Shown: positions 48,885-57,017 of the stretch, piece by piece
Numbering within the stretch: position 1 is the first letter of the stretch
How the letters are laid out: the number at the start of each line of letters is the position of its first letter
NCBI RefSeq assembly: GCF_002954585.1
Contig: NZ_MSCI01000001.1
Location: 868,001-932,000 of the forward strand
Reading direction: 5' to 3'
Origin: Vibrio chagasii
GTDB lineage: Bacteria; Pseudomonadota; Gammaproteobacteria; Enterobacterales; Vibrionaceae
DNA length: 64,000 nucleotides
Notes under the pieces: generated by a model
The model's input: the letters and a program-made list of their open reading frames with translations, nothing else
What the model was told of the DNA's origin: nothing
Database searches by the model: none
Made by a program: the position numbers and the translations under genes

Positions 48885-49300
48885 TCAGATAGAGAATAAT
48901 CCTAAATATATAAATTGGGTCTTCCTCCCAAAAAATAGCTCTAATTAGTAATAATCAGGTTATTAATCAAGCCATCAAATGAACTCTATTCGTTTTATCG
49001 AAGATGAGAACAACCCTAAGTATATAAATTGATATTCTCTCCTGAAAAAAGCTCAAATTAACAACAATAAAATTAACTTTATTGAGTTTATCGAAGATAA
49101 AGAACAACCCTAAATATATAAATTGAGTCTTACCCCAAAAAATAGCCTAATTAGTAATATTAAAGTTATTAATCAAGCCATCAAATTAACTCTATTGAGT
49201 TTATCAAAGATAAGGAACAACCCTAAATATATAAATTGAGACTTCCTACCATAAAATAGATTTAATTAATAACAACCAAGTTATTAATTAACACGTAACA
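48885..49300. repeat. Non-coding AT-rich tandem repeat, four copies
   Basis: Four copies of a ~95-114-base unit whose best conserved part is CCTAAATATATAAATTG (at 48901, 49015 with one change, 49109 and 49222). Preceding copies carry TTTATCGAAGATAAGGAACAA-like sequence and following parts carry AAAAAATAGC, TAATTAGTAAT and GTTATTAATCAAGCC. It fills the gap between divergent DUF285 genes and could carry several promoter or H-NS sites. Confidence 0.8.
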
Positions 49301-49564
49301 TTAACAACATTGGCCTCACCAAAAATAAAAACCCTTTAAAACATACACTTAAAACAAACAGGCAAAAGTTTATAGAAAAATAAACGCCCACTACTTCGAG
49401 TTAAAAAAGTGGACAAAGCTCGCAGAAACCCTCCTATATACAGCGATTGATATTCAAATATTAAATTAATAAAAAAATACTCATTCATTTTGAATATAAA
49501 ACAAGTTACACTTCCGCTCGGCTTTTAGCCTATTTCATAAATATAAGATTGGTAAAATATAATT

Positions 49565-51004
49565 ATGGCTTTAACAACCCCTTTAACACTCACGGCGTTG
49601 AGCGCTACTTTGTTATTCAATAGCTTCTCTGCAAATGCTGATCCTGTTTCTTGCCCAAATGCAGAAGTAGGTTCGGTATTTATTGAAAATCAACGTTTAT
49701 ATATGGTTGCAGATGATCGTATTGTCGGTCAGCAAGATAAAATTAACGCTCTCCAACAAGGCTATTTATACTTTTGTACTTCTCAAGTAACCGACATGAG
49801 TAACCTATTCCAAGGGAATAGTACGTTTAATGCAGACATTAGTGACTGGGACACGTCTAATGTCACCAATATGGCTAACATGTTCCAAGACGCCAGTGCC
49901 TTTAATCAAAACATCAGTGACTGGGACACGTCCAACGTCACCAACATGGCTAACATGTTCCAAAACGCCAGTGTCTTTAATCAAAACATCAGTGCTTGGA
50001 ACACCAGTAATGTGACCGATATGACCGACATGTTTTTGGGCGCAGATGCTTTCAGTTACGACACCAGCAGTTCGCTTCAATCAACGGTGAGCTGCTTGGA
50101 TAAAGGCGTCGGTGAAAGGTTTAGATATAAAAACATGGAATATCTTGTGGTTGATGATACGTCGATACGCCTACCCGAAAACCAAGATGCCTTGGTAAAC
50201 GATGATTTGCGTTTTTGCACCTCTCATGTCACTGATATGGCATACTTATTTTCAAGAGATTTTGAGCCCGCATATAAAGATTTCAATGCCGACATCAGTG
50301 ATTGGGACACCAGCCAAGTAACTAATATGCAGGGACTTTTCATAAAAACCACTGCCTTTAACCAACCTATCGGCAACTGGGATACATCTAAAGTTACCAA
50401 TATGCGCTTGATGTTTTATCGCGCTTATGCCTTTAACCAACCCATCGGTGAATGGGATACGGCAGAGGTCACTGATATGCGATCGATGTTTTCCCAAAAT
50501 ACAACCTTTAATCAACCTATTGGCAACTGGGACACGGCAAAAGTCACCAATATGAGCCAAATGTTCGACAGCAACCGCTCCTTTAACCAACCTATCGGTG
50601 ATTGGAATACGGCTAACGTCACCGATATGAGTCGAATGTTCGAAAGAAGCCAATCCTTTAACCAACCTATCGGTGATTGGAATACGGCTAACGTCACCAA
50701 TATGAGCAAAATGTTCTCTCTCAGCAAATCCTTTAACCAACCTATCGGTGATTGGGATACAGCTAAGGTTAGAAATATGAAGTATATGTTCTCACATACT
50801 CGTATGTTTAACCAACCAATCGGCGATTGGAACACGGCTAACGTCACCCACATTAATGGAATGTTCTCAAGAGCTGAAGCCTTTGAGCAAGATTTATCTG
50901 GTTGGGATGTAAACGAGGTTATCGATATTCGCCGTACATGGCATTTCGCTGAAGACAGCAAATTAAGTAGAAATAGAGCATATTTCCCTCGCTTTTTTCA
51001 ATAG
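49565..51004 (+). CDS. DUF285 repeat protein with duplicated head
   Basis: 479 residues with a signal peptide (MALTTPLTLTALSATLLFNS to FSANA). It contains two complete modules. The first has a head (CPNAEVGSVF, LYMVADDRIVG, YFCTSQVTDMSNLF) and three to four repeats. The second, from about residue 178, has another head (CLDKGVGERF, YLVVDDTSIRL, RFCTSHVTDM) and about eight repeats of the form [20 protein letters not shown] plus FERS. The C-terminal cap (WDVNEVIDIRR) matches the other two paralogues. It looks like a fusion of two DUF285 genes. Divergent from the other two across the tandem repeat; a terminator follows. Confidence 0.87.
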   Translation: MALTTPLTLTALSATLLFNSFSANADPVSCPNAEVGSVFIENQRLYMVADDRIVGQQDKINALQQGYLYFCTSQVTDMSNLFQGNSTFNADISDWDTSNVTNMANMFQDASAFNQNISDWDTSNVTNMANMFQNASVFNQNISAWNTSNVTDMTDMFLGADAFSYDTSSSLQSTVSCLDKGVGERFRYKNMEYLVVDDTSIRLPENQDALVNDDLRFCTSHVTDMAYLFSRDFEPAYKDFNADISDWDTSQVTNMQGLFIKTTAFNQPIGNWDTSKVTNMRLMFYRAYAFNQPIGEWDTAEVTDMRSMFSQNTTFNQPIGNWDTAKVTNMSQMFDSNRSFNQPIGDWNTANVTDMSRMFERSQSFNQPIGDWNTANVTNMSKMFSLSKSFNQPIGDWDTAKVRNMKYMFSHTRMFNQPIGDWNTANVTHINGMFSRAEAFEQDLSGWDVNEVIDIRRTWHFAEDSKLSRNRAYFPRFFQ

Positions 51005-51023
51005 TTAACCGCTATGCATAGAT

Positions 51024-51064
51024 ACCAGTCATTGCAGCATATTGCAGTGGCTGGTTTTTATTTT
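51024..51064 (+). terminator. Terminator after DUF285 gene
   Basis: ACCAGTCATTGCA / TGCAGTGGCTGGT (two G-T pairs) then TTTTTATTTT. Confidence 0.75.
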
Positions 51065-51156
51065 GGTACTCGACAAAAAATGAAAGACCTCAACAAAAGT
51101 TGGGGCAAATATACGTTAGGAAGCTTGAACATCCACATTTTGTTTTATTCAAAAAA

Positions 51157-51354
51157 CTATTGCACTTGATAACTCCCCGCAGAGCTGCCGCCTGTTACTG
51201 GTACTTGGGCATTCTGAGTAATTTCGTCCACCACTGCATTAGCAATCGCCTCTGCCATCTTTCCTGCCATAGCGAACTCGCCATCAAGAACAAAGCCCTG
51301 GGCTTTCAATTCGGTTTCTAATTTTTGTTTCAATGATGCTTTGCTTATGGCCAT
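51157..51354 (-). CDS. Small phage-type protein, prophage relic
   Basis: 65 residues (MAISKASLKQKLETELKAQG, MAGKMAEAIANAVVDEITQN), helical, no signal. From memory such proteins sit next to baseplate genes in Vibrio myophages; no function is known to me. Its ATG overlaps the stop of the preceding baseplate/PAAR-like relic by one base (TGATG), so the two were once an operon. It may be intact but is probably no longer expressed. Confidence 0.55.
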   Translation of the reverse strand: MAISKASLKQKLETELKAQGFVLDGEFAMAGKMAEAIANAVVDEITQNAQVPVTGGSSAGSYQVQ

Positions 51355-51641
51355 CAGTCTTTTCCTGCAAATACTGTGGTTGATACGTCAACATGGGGTT
51401 TCCCCATAAATGGGCAGATACTCGCGCCAGTGCACACGCCTTTACCACCATTGAATTTGATGGTGTCGGCGTCTTCGGTGATGTTATTAGCTTTGATTGC
51501 TCTATTGCCTCTGACGGTTTCAGTGTGGTTACCGTCTATCTCAGTGATTCTATCTTCGAGCACTTTGATTTGTTGAGTGAGGCATTCAAGCTTATCGGCT
51601 TGGTCTGTCTTTCGCTCAAAGTTGCCTTCCTGGTCGACTAA
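51354..51641 (-). pseudogene. 5'-truncated phage baseplate / PAAR-like protein
   Basis: The open frame runs from just after a TAA at 51642-51644 and has no ATG; the first usable start is an internal GTG at 51563. The encoded text QEGNFERKTDQADKLECLTQ, then HTETVRGNRAIKANNI and GVCTGASICPFMGKPHVDVS ending TVFAGKD, resembles the C-terminal part of phage baseplate-spike or PAAR-like proteins. Loss of the start and surroundings indicates a decaying prophage. Confidence 0.6.
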
Positions 51642-51644
51642 TTA

Positions 51645-52026
51645 ATACACGCGTTTATACTGATGATAGGCGTCCTGTTGGCATTCTCAACACCTCAACC
51701 ATCCCTCCTCCCTATTCCTAAAGGGTTCGCGGCTTGCTAGCCTTCCATAGCGGCGGCAGAGTTTCACTGAAATAGAATTGCGAAAAAATGAGATAGAAAA
51801 CTCTTCAGGTGGGCAGGGGGAGTGCGTTTTCCGTGGGTTAGCATGGTTACCTCGCGATTGAAGAGCCGACTTCATATCATTTGACCTTTCTTGTTACCCG
51901 CTCCATCCAAATATGCAACTTACCTCACATAAGGAAGTAAAGCTATATCACTTAAATATACATATCAATTAGATAGTCTTATATTCACACCGCAAATACA
52001 CCCAACACATAACAACGGACTCAGTT
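51645..52026. other. Intergenic stretch, possible phage-derived remnant
   Basis: About 380 bases. The segment 51687-51875 is locally GC-rich compared with its surroundings and contains a minus-strand 62-codon frame with unusual composition (REPFRNREEGWLRC end). I have only a vague memory of such text from Vibrio annotation and cannot support a gene. The rest is the promoter region of the next gene. Confidence 0.35.
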
Positions 52027-53028
52027 ATGCTAAAAAATACCTTTTTATTATCAAGCCTCATATCTCTAGGCGCTACCGCTTCACCTATTCAGATCGACAG
52101 CTGCGAACAGTTACTCAATCTTGAAGACAAAACCAACTCTGACTACGTGTTAATTAAAAACATTGATTGCTCTGGATTCGTTCATACCAAGCCCAAATCG
52201 TTTGCGGGAAACTTGAATGGTAATGGTTACGCGATATCAAACTTAACAATTTCAGCAACAAAAGGTGATGTTGGCTTATTTTCTAGAATTAGGTCTGGGG
52301 TAATCGAGAATCTAAACATCAATAACTTTCAAGTTGATACACAAAACAAAAAAGTAACAACAGTTGGAACTTTGGCCGGGCTTCAAGACGGCGGGCTTAT
52401 TAAAAACGTTAAAATTACCGACTCATCAATTTCAAACGCTGTAGGTTCTTGGGCTGTAGGTTTGCTTGTCGGAAGAGCTGATAGTGCTATGCTGAAAGAC
52501 ATAGTTGTTCAACATAGTACGTTAAGCACCTCAACAGACTCTGACAAAATTGGGGCTGTATCAGGATGGTTAATAGAGGGCGCTGGCGCAAACAATATAA
52601 AGGTTAATGACGTTCATATAACTGTCAAAAATAGCGATTTTAACTACGTTGGGGGGGTATTTGGAAACGTAGTCGAAACACCACTTAGTTTACTCGAAAT
52701 CACAGATAGCTCAGTTAAAAGAAATAATTTAGGAAAAAGTGGAAAAAACGGACTTCTAGTAGGACAACTAGATAAATCAACCATCAACGATGGCAGTGTC
52801 GTAAACGTTGTCCATAATTTGGTGCTTGGTAAATATAATGGCATTGCAGCTGGAGTAATACTTCAACCCGAAGGTGATGAAATTGTACTAGATAGCATCT
52901 CTCATAATGATATCGATAGCACATTACAATGGCACTACGTAAACCCGAGAAAAACATATAGAACCAACAATCTATACCTCGATTTGAGCAACGAATCCAC
53001 ATTACCGCCACCTGTGTGTCGCTTCTGA
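52027..53028 (+). CDS. Exported beta-helix protein with GLUG-like repeats
   Basis: 333 residues with a signal peptide (MLKNTFLLSSLISLGATAS). An N-terminal motif IQIDSCEQLLNLED and a FAGNLNGNGYAISNLTIS segment followed by GDVGLFSRIRSGVIENLNIN and TTVGTLAGLQDGGLIKNVKI are typical of GLUG-motif right-handed beta-helix proteins found in adhesins. No autotransporter or anchor domain is seen at the C terminus. Likely secreted or periplasmic; adhesive function is inference. Confidence 0.75.
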   Translation: MLKNTFLLSSLISLGATASPIQIDSCEQLLNLEDKTNSDYVLIKNIDCSGFVHTKPKSFAGNLNGNGYAISNLTISATKGDVGLFSRIRSGVIENLNINNFQVDTQNKKVTTVGTLAGLQDGGLIKNVKITDSSISNAVGSWAVGLLVGRADSAMLKDIVVQHSTLSTSTDSDKIGAVSGWLIEGAGANNIKVNDVHITVKNSDFNYVGGVFGNVVETPLSLLEITDSSVKRNNLGKSGKNGLLVGQLDKSTINDGSVVNVVHNLVLGKYNGIAAGVILQPEGDEIVLDSISHNDIDSTLQWHYVNPRKTYRTNNLYLDLSNESTLPPPVCRF

Positions 53029-53118
53029 ACATCAGTATTTAGCTTTTAGAATGCTGAATAAATCATCACCATAACTTAGTACCATGGGCTTATCATTTCG
53101 ATAGGTTCATGGTCTCAT

Positions 53119-53370
53119 ATGAGAGTAATTTACCAGGAGTGTGGCGAGAAAGCCCGCATACAAAAATCCAACCGTATTTCAGCGAGTTATAGCGATTTAT
53201 ATTGTAGTTGTAGTGACCCTTAGTGTGGCCATACCTTTGTGATGAACCTTTCCTTCAGTCATACTCTGAGCCCTTCAGCTAAAACGACTTCTCTGTTGGT
53301 TTTTGAAATGGTTAAAGCCTTGGCACCCGATCAGCGCCAAGAGCTAAAACAACAACTTTTGATATCTTAG
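53119..53370 (+). pseudogene. ogr: P2-like Ogr/Delta zinc-finger activator, amber-interrupted
   Basis: Reading straight through gives an 83-codon protein: MRVIYQECGEKARIQKSNRI, SASYSDLYCSCSDP, stop (TAG at 53221-53223), CGHTFVMNLSFSHTLSPSAK, ending KQQLLIS. This matches the Ogr/Delta family of late-gene activators of P2-like phages, which coordinate zinc through CxxC and C-x4-C type pairs. Two lesions are visible: the in-frame TAG where Glu or Lys is expected before CGHTF, and a Tyr at position 5 where the first zinc Cys is expected. The gene is dead. Confidence 0.75.
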
Positions 53371-53379
53371 TTGGGTTTT

Positions 53380-53870
53380 CTACTTTGGAACCGCAGTGAA
53401 AGGAACCTCATCGTAAATTCCCAAACGCCCATCCTTAAATGTACCGCTTATTTCAGTATCAGAAATGTAATCAATCAGTATTGTTTGCTGCACATAATTC
53501 CCGCGGAACGTACCATCTTTAAAATATAAATTAGATCCACGTCCATTTACTTCTCCTGAAATTATGTACGTATTCTCACTAAAACTCATCGTTATACCTG
53601 GACGATCTTTAACAGCCCATTGATACGAACTACGAAGAATATCACGACTTGATTCGGTGATATAATGGCCTAAGGCTGCATACTTAAGTTCACCGTTAGA
53701 CGTTAGATATACAATTTCTTGTTTTCCATTACCGTCTAGATCTGCAAGTTCAAAAGACTGTACATCCTCATTGGGCAATAGAGTTTTTGGATTTGAAAAT
53801 GAAAGATTTTTAGTGAATGCTGGTGCTGATAACAACGACGCCATTGATAAAATTAAGAAGCTTTTTTCAT
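53380..53870 (-). pseudogene. Exported FG-GAP/VCBS-like protein, frameshifted in a poly-A tract at its start
   Basis: The body of the frame is a normal exported protein: LSMASLLSAPAFTKN completes a signal peptide and FELADLDGNGKQEIVYLTSN is a VCBS/FG-GAP-like calcium loop. A well placed AAGGA and ATG (53870) precede it, but the ATG is followed by six A residues and is out of frame (ATG AAA AAA GCT TCT TAA). One more A would read MKKSFLILSMASLLSAPAFT, a perfect signal peptide. The only in-frame upstream start is a GTG at 53925 without a ribosome binding site. Either a recent one-base deletion or a slippage switch. Confidence 0.65.
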
Positions 53871-53925
53871 ACTGAATTCCTTTTTTAAACACTAGATTGT
53901 GAGGCCAGCACACGATTATCGGCAC

Positions 53926-54266
53926 AATCTAAATCTAAAAAAAACAACAGTCAACAACATCAAGTTATTGATATTATTGCAAATAATAAGATTTTCAACT
54001 TTAATCCCATAGAAATATATTTAGCTAGAAATCCCAATTAATTTCGGTTCTCATAAGCCATTTGGATGACCATCTGAATGGCTTCTACTTTGTTGTTATC
54101 GGTTTGCCTTGATTGTCTGCGACCACCAGTCCCATCAAATATACTCCTACCTGAGCCCTGCATTATTCATTAGTACTCAGTGCGACACCATCTTCGATCA
54201 GCTCCAATACTTGTTAAAAAAGTTAGTTTTACTGTGTTCACTAAATTGAAGGAACTTGGTGTGTGA
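53926..54266. other. Intergenic stretch between decayed genes
   Basis: About 340 bases. A 41-codon minus-strand frame (54038-54163, MQGSGRSIFDGTGGRRQSRQ, ending AYENRN) may be one more phage scrap, but nothing supports expression. Confidence 0.4.
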
Positions 54267-54638
54267 AAAGGCTCTCAGTTAAGCAAATATAAAGTCACCT
54301 TCACCAACACTAAAACAAAAAAGAATCGCTCTGTACCTATCTCTGAAACACTTTACAACGAGATCTATAAACCCACTTCAGGCAAACTCTTCGAGCAATG
54401 CTATACCCCTTTCTGCTATATCCTGAAGAACAAACTCGGCATAAGCCTCCCTTCTGGTCAAGCATCGCACGTATTAAGACACTCATTTGCTAGCCACTTC
54501 ATGATGAATGGCGGAAACATTTTGGTTCTACGCGATATTCTTGCTCATGCTGATATCAGCATGACGATGCGCTACGCACACCTCGCTCCTGACCACTTAT
54601 CAGAAGCGATTACGCACAATCCACTCACTAACCTTTAA
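54267..54638 (+). pseudogene. C-terminal half of a P2-like tyrosine integrase
   Basis: A ~124-codon open stretch after a TGA, without a start, encodes the catalytic half of a phage integrase: KYKVTFTNTKTKKNRSVPIS, then HVLRHSFASHFMMNGGNILV (HxxR box), LRDILAHADISMTMRYAHLA (box II His and the nucleophile Tyr) and a normal C-terminal end. The N-terminal DNA-binding part and the first catalytic Arg are missing. With the ogr and baseplate relics it marks a degraded P2-like prophage. Confidence 0.8.
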
Positions 54639-54690
54639 CCTAATACCATCCCAAATACGGTCTTTGCTGCCACTTTTTCGTTTTTCAGAC

Positions 54691-54717
54691 AAAAAAAGAG
54701 CCACTAAAAAGTGGCTC
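54691..54717 (-). terminator. Terminator of guaC
   Basis: On the minus strand, GAGCCACT / AGTGGCTC with a short loop is followed by TTTTTTT, 34 bases after the guaC stop. Confidence 0.9.
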
Positions 54718-54750
54718 CATTCTTAAAATTTCAAACAAGCGTTTTAAACG

Positions 54751-55794
54751 TTACTCTTTACCGAATACGTTGTTCTCTTGCTCTTGTACACGGATGAAAG
54801 TAGTACGCTTAGTTAGCTCTTTAAGCTTTGCTGCGCCTACGTATGTACAAGTTGAACGTACACCACCAAGGATGTCAGAAATTGTGTTGTGAACTGAACC
54901 ACGGAACGGAAGAAGTACAGTTTTACCTTCCGCAGCACGGTACTTAGCAACACCACCTGAGTGCTTGTCCATAGCTGACTGTGAAGACATGCCGTAGAAC
55001 TTCATGAACTGCTTGCCGTCTTTCTCAACAACTTCACCGCCTGACTCTTCGTGACCTGCTAGCATACCGCCAAGCATTACGAAGTCAGCACCGCCGCCGA
55101 ACGCTTTAGATACGTCACCAGCACATGAACAGCCACCGTCACCGATGATCATGCCACCAAGGCCGTGAGCAGCATCGCCACACTCGATGATTGCAGAAAG
55201 TTGAGGGTAACCAACACCAGTTTTAACACGTGTAGTACAAACTGAACCTGGGCCGATACCAACTTTAACAATGTCTGCACCAGCTAGGATTAGCTCTTCA
55301 ACCATGTCACCTGTTACAACGTTACCAGCAGAGATAACTTTGTCTGGGAACTCTGCACGTACTTTTTGTACGTACTCAACTAGGTGCTCTGAGTAGCCGT
55401 TAGCGATATCGATACAGATAAATACGAAATCTTCGCTAAGCGCCATGATTTGCTTAGTTTTCTCAAACTCAGCTTCAGAAGTACCTGTTGATACAAATAC
55501 GTTGTTCAGCGTTTTCTTGTCTGCTGTTTTTGCGAACTCAGCCCACTGCTCTACTGTGTAGTGCTTGTGTACTGCAGTCATTACACCGTGCTCTGCTAGA
55601 GCCGCTGCCATTTCGAAACTTGCTACCGAATCCATGTTCGCTGCGATTACTGGTACACCAGACCATTGACGACCGCTATGCTTGAATGTAAACTCGCGGG
55701 TTAATTCAACTTGAGAACGACTTTTAAGAGTAGAACGCTTTGGGCGGAATAATACATCTTTGAAGCCTAACTTAAGTTCTTGTTCGATACGCAT
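54751..55794 (-). CDS. guaC: GMP reductase
   Basis: 347 residues from the ATG at 55794, the same length as E. coli GuaC; the 40-codon upstream extension is rejected. It converts GMP to IMP with NADPH, returning guanine nucleotides to the adenine branch. Motifs: [46 protein letters not shown] with catalytic C186, [20 protein letters not shown] and [16 protein letters not shown] lies before the ATG. The leader carries two hairpins built on the same core, one of them terminator-like. Confidence 0.95.
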   Translation of the reverse strand: MRIEQELKLGFKDVLFRPKRSTLKSRSQVELTREFTFKHSGRQWSGVPVIAANMDSVASFEMAAALAEHGVMTAVHKHYTVEQWAEFAKTADKKTLNNVFVSTGTSEAEFEKTKQIMALSEDFVFICIDIANGYSEHLVEYVQKVRAEFPDKVISAGNVVTGDMVEELILAGADIVKVGIGPGSVCTTRVKTGVGYPQLSAIIECGDAAHGLGGMIIGDGGCSCAGDVSKAFGGGADFVMLGGMLAGHEESGGEVVEKDGKQFMKFYGMSSQSAMDKHSGGVAKYRAAEGKTVLLPFRGSVHNTISDILGGVRSTCTYVGAAKLKELTKRTTFIRVQEQENNVFGKE

Positions 55795-55838
55795 GATAAT
55801 TTGTCCTGTAATCATATTACGTGTCGTGCGTTTTCGGT

Positions 55839-55856
55839 AAGCGTTGGCAGACGCTT
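55839..55856 (-). promoter_or_regulatory. guaC leader hairpin 2 (repeat of terminator core)
   Basis: AAGCGTTGGCAGACGCTT, a 7-bp stem with a small loop. Its 16-base core AGCGTTGGCAGACGCT is identical to that of the terminator-like hairpin 45 bases upstream in the transcript. Confidence 0.6.
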
Positions 55857-55873
55857 TACTGAGTTTCGGACAC

Positions 55874-55904
55874 AAAAAAACCGGAGCGTTGGCAGACGCT
55901 CCGG
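55874..55904 (-). promoter_or_regulatory. guaC leader hairpin 1, attenuator-like
   Basis: On the minus strand CCGGAGCGT / ACGCTCCGG is followed at once by seven T residues, about 80 bases before the guaC ATG. No minus-strand gene lies upstream for 660 bases and the nearest one has its own terminator, so this hairpin probably acts on the guaC transcript itself. Confidence 0.65.
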
Positions 55905-55914
55905 TTTTCAGCAT

Positions 55915-56282
55915 TATAGGCTGTGATTTACTAACAGCAAGTCTGATATTTCATTTTTTTTTGTGCTATCCTCTCAAAGATTCCATATCTGGTAAAAGCT
56001 CCCCGCTCCTACTTTTCAACTAAATTCTTAGTAATTAATAACTTAACAACACATTCACGCAAACGCTGTCGGTTTATTGCGCAAACGTTTTCCTTTTAGA
56101 TTCGGTTAAAAAATCTTCGATAAGGCAAATTTGTGAAAAAAGTGCCCTTTAATCACATAAAAATCACGCTTTTCTTTAATCAAAAAATGCATTTTTTCTT
56201 AAATAATTTCATTTTTTTCTGACTTTTTTCACTTCGCCAGCCAATCTCAGCCATCTTTCATCACCTCTGAAATTTATAAAGT
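55915..56282. other. Intergenic region upstream of guaC
   Basis: AT-rich, with many T- and A-runs (TTTTTTTTGTG, AATTTCATTTTTTTC). It should contain the guaC promoter on the minus strand. No frame seen. Confidence 0.5.
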
Positions 56283-56511
56283 GCAAAGACAACCCCCATT
56301 AATACGTTCGCAACTTGGATGAGCGGAATGAAATCGACGCAGGTTAGATATGGTTGTTGATGAGATTCCAGCGGGTACAAACCGCTGTTGATAGAACTGA
56401 ATAACGAGTCGACTAAAGTTAACGGACGCGGAACGCCTTCTTTAGCTTGAAATTATTACTACAAAATAAGATACAAAAATGGCCAAGGGGATTAACCTTG
56501 GCCATTTTTAT
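56283..56511 (+). ncRNA. Candidate non-coding RNA ending in a strong terminator
   Basis: About 190 bases of more balanced composition than the AT-rich flank, without an open frame, end in a strong terminator (56474-56511) that no plus-strand gene needs. A TATAAAGT-like box at ~56274 could be the -10 element. An inverted repeat CAGCGG / CCGCTG (within GATTCCAGCGGGTACAAACC, GCTG) is visible. It matches no RNA I know; the terminator may simply serve the minus-strand PAS gene. Confidence 0.3.
56474..56511. terminator. Strong bidirectional terminator
   Basis: AAAAATGGCCAAGG / CCTTGGCCATTTTT with loop GGATTAA. It ends the REC-CheC/PAS operon on the minus strand and possibly a small RNA on the plus strand. 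Confidence 0.85.
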
Positions 56512-56575
56512 TGATGTTCAGACTACTCTTCTAAGTTTGAGGTTCTGAGACGATTCAGCTTTACCTGAAGGTAAA

Positions 56576-57016
56576 TTAAGCCTTTTTCTGAGACATTAGA
56601 GCTTCTGCAGTCGCATCCTGAATAGACAAGAACAATGATGTCACTTGTCCAGTTGGAGAACGCATTGGGTTAAGCGTGACGTTCTGATACATAAAGTCGG
56701 CTTGCTGAGTTACTGGCCTCACGTTGCGGCACTTAAACAGATACGGCCTTTGTTGCCAAGTAATAAAGCTACGACAGCCTAAGTCATAAACCGGTTTTGT
56801 TTTAAGCCTAAACCACTCTTCTGGGATTTCAGGAAACAGTTCAAAGATCGACTTACCAATCGCGTCATGCGATTGCTTACCGCTATGGTGCGTCATGAAA
56901 CCGTTCCAAACTTGCACCTCAAAGTCTCGATTGATGACCACCAGCCCCATATCGACGTTTTGAACCATGTCCACCATCCAGTGAAACTGTTCAAATTCAG
57001 CAGGAAGATTCAGCAT
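56576..57016 (-). CDS. PAS-domain protein without output domain
   Basis: 146 residues. One PAS domain fills the protein (MVDMVQNVDMGLVVINRDFE, VQVWNGFMTHHSG, AIGKSIFELFPEIPEEW, and a C-terminal LFLSIQDATAEA strand). There is no kinase, cyclase or DNA-binding part. It follows the REC-CheC gene after a one-base gap (TAA T ATG), so they are translationally coupled and probably act as a pair. The sensed ligand is unknown. Confidence 0.82.
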   Translation of the reverse strand: MLNLPAEFEQFHWMVDMVQNVDMGLVVINRDFEVQVWNGFMTHHSGKQSHDAIGKSIFELFPEIPEEWFRLKTKPVYDLGCRSFITWQQRPYLFKCRNVRPVTQQADFMYQNVTLNPMRSPTGQVTSLFLSIQDATAEALMSQKKA

Positions 57017-57017
57017 A

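Noticed and set aside
48901..49300. Tandem repeat as a CRISPR-like or replication-origin iteron array
   Set aside because: Units are ~95-114 bases, only four copies, imperfect, and without an adjacent initiator gene.
51687..51875. 62-codon minus-strand frame ending REPFRNREEGWLRC
   Set aside because: Odd composition and no start signal; only a vague memory of similar text, not enough to call a gene.
54038..54163. 41-codon minus-strand frame (MQGSGRSIFDGTGG) near the integrase relic
   Set aside because: The composition is phage-like and it may be a scrap of the prophage, but there is no ribosome binding site or family match, so it is mentioned only within the intergenic note.
40913..54638. 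Superintegron cassette array
   Set aside because: Genes lie on both strands with long promoter regions, and I found no VCR/attC-type repeats with the characteristic conserved ends between them.
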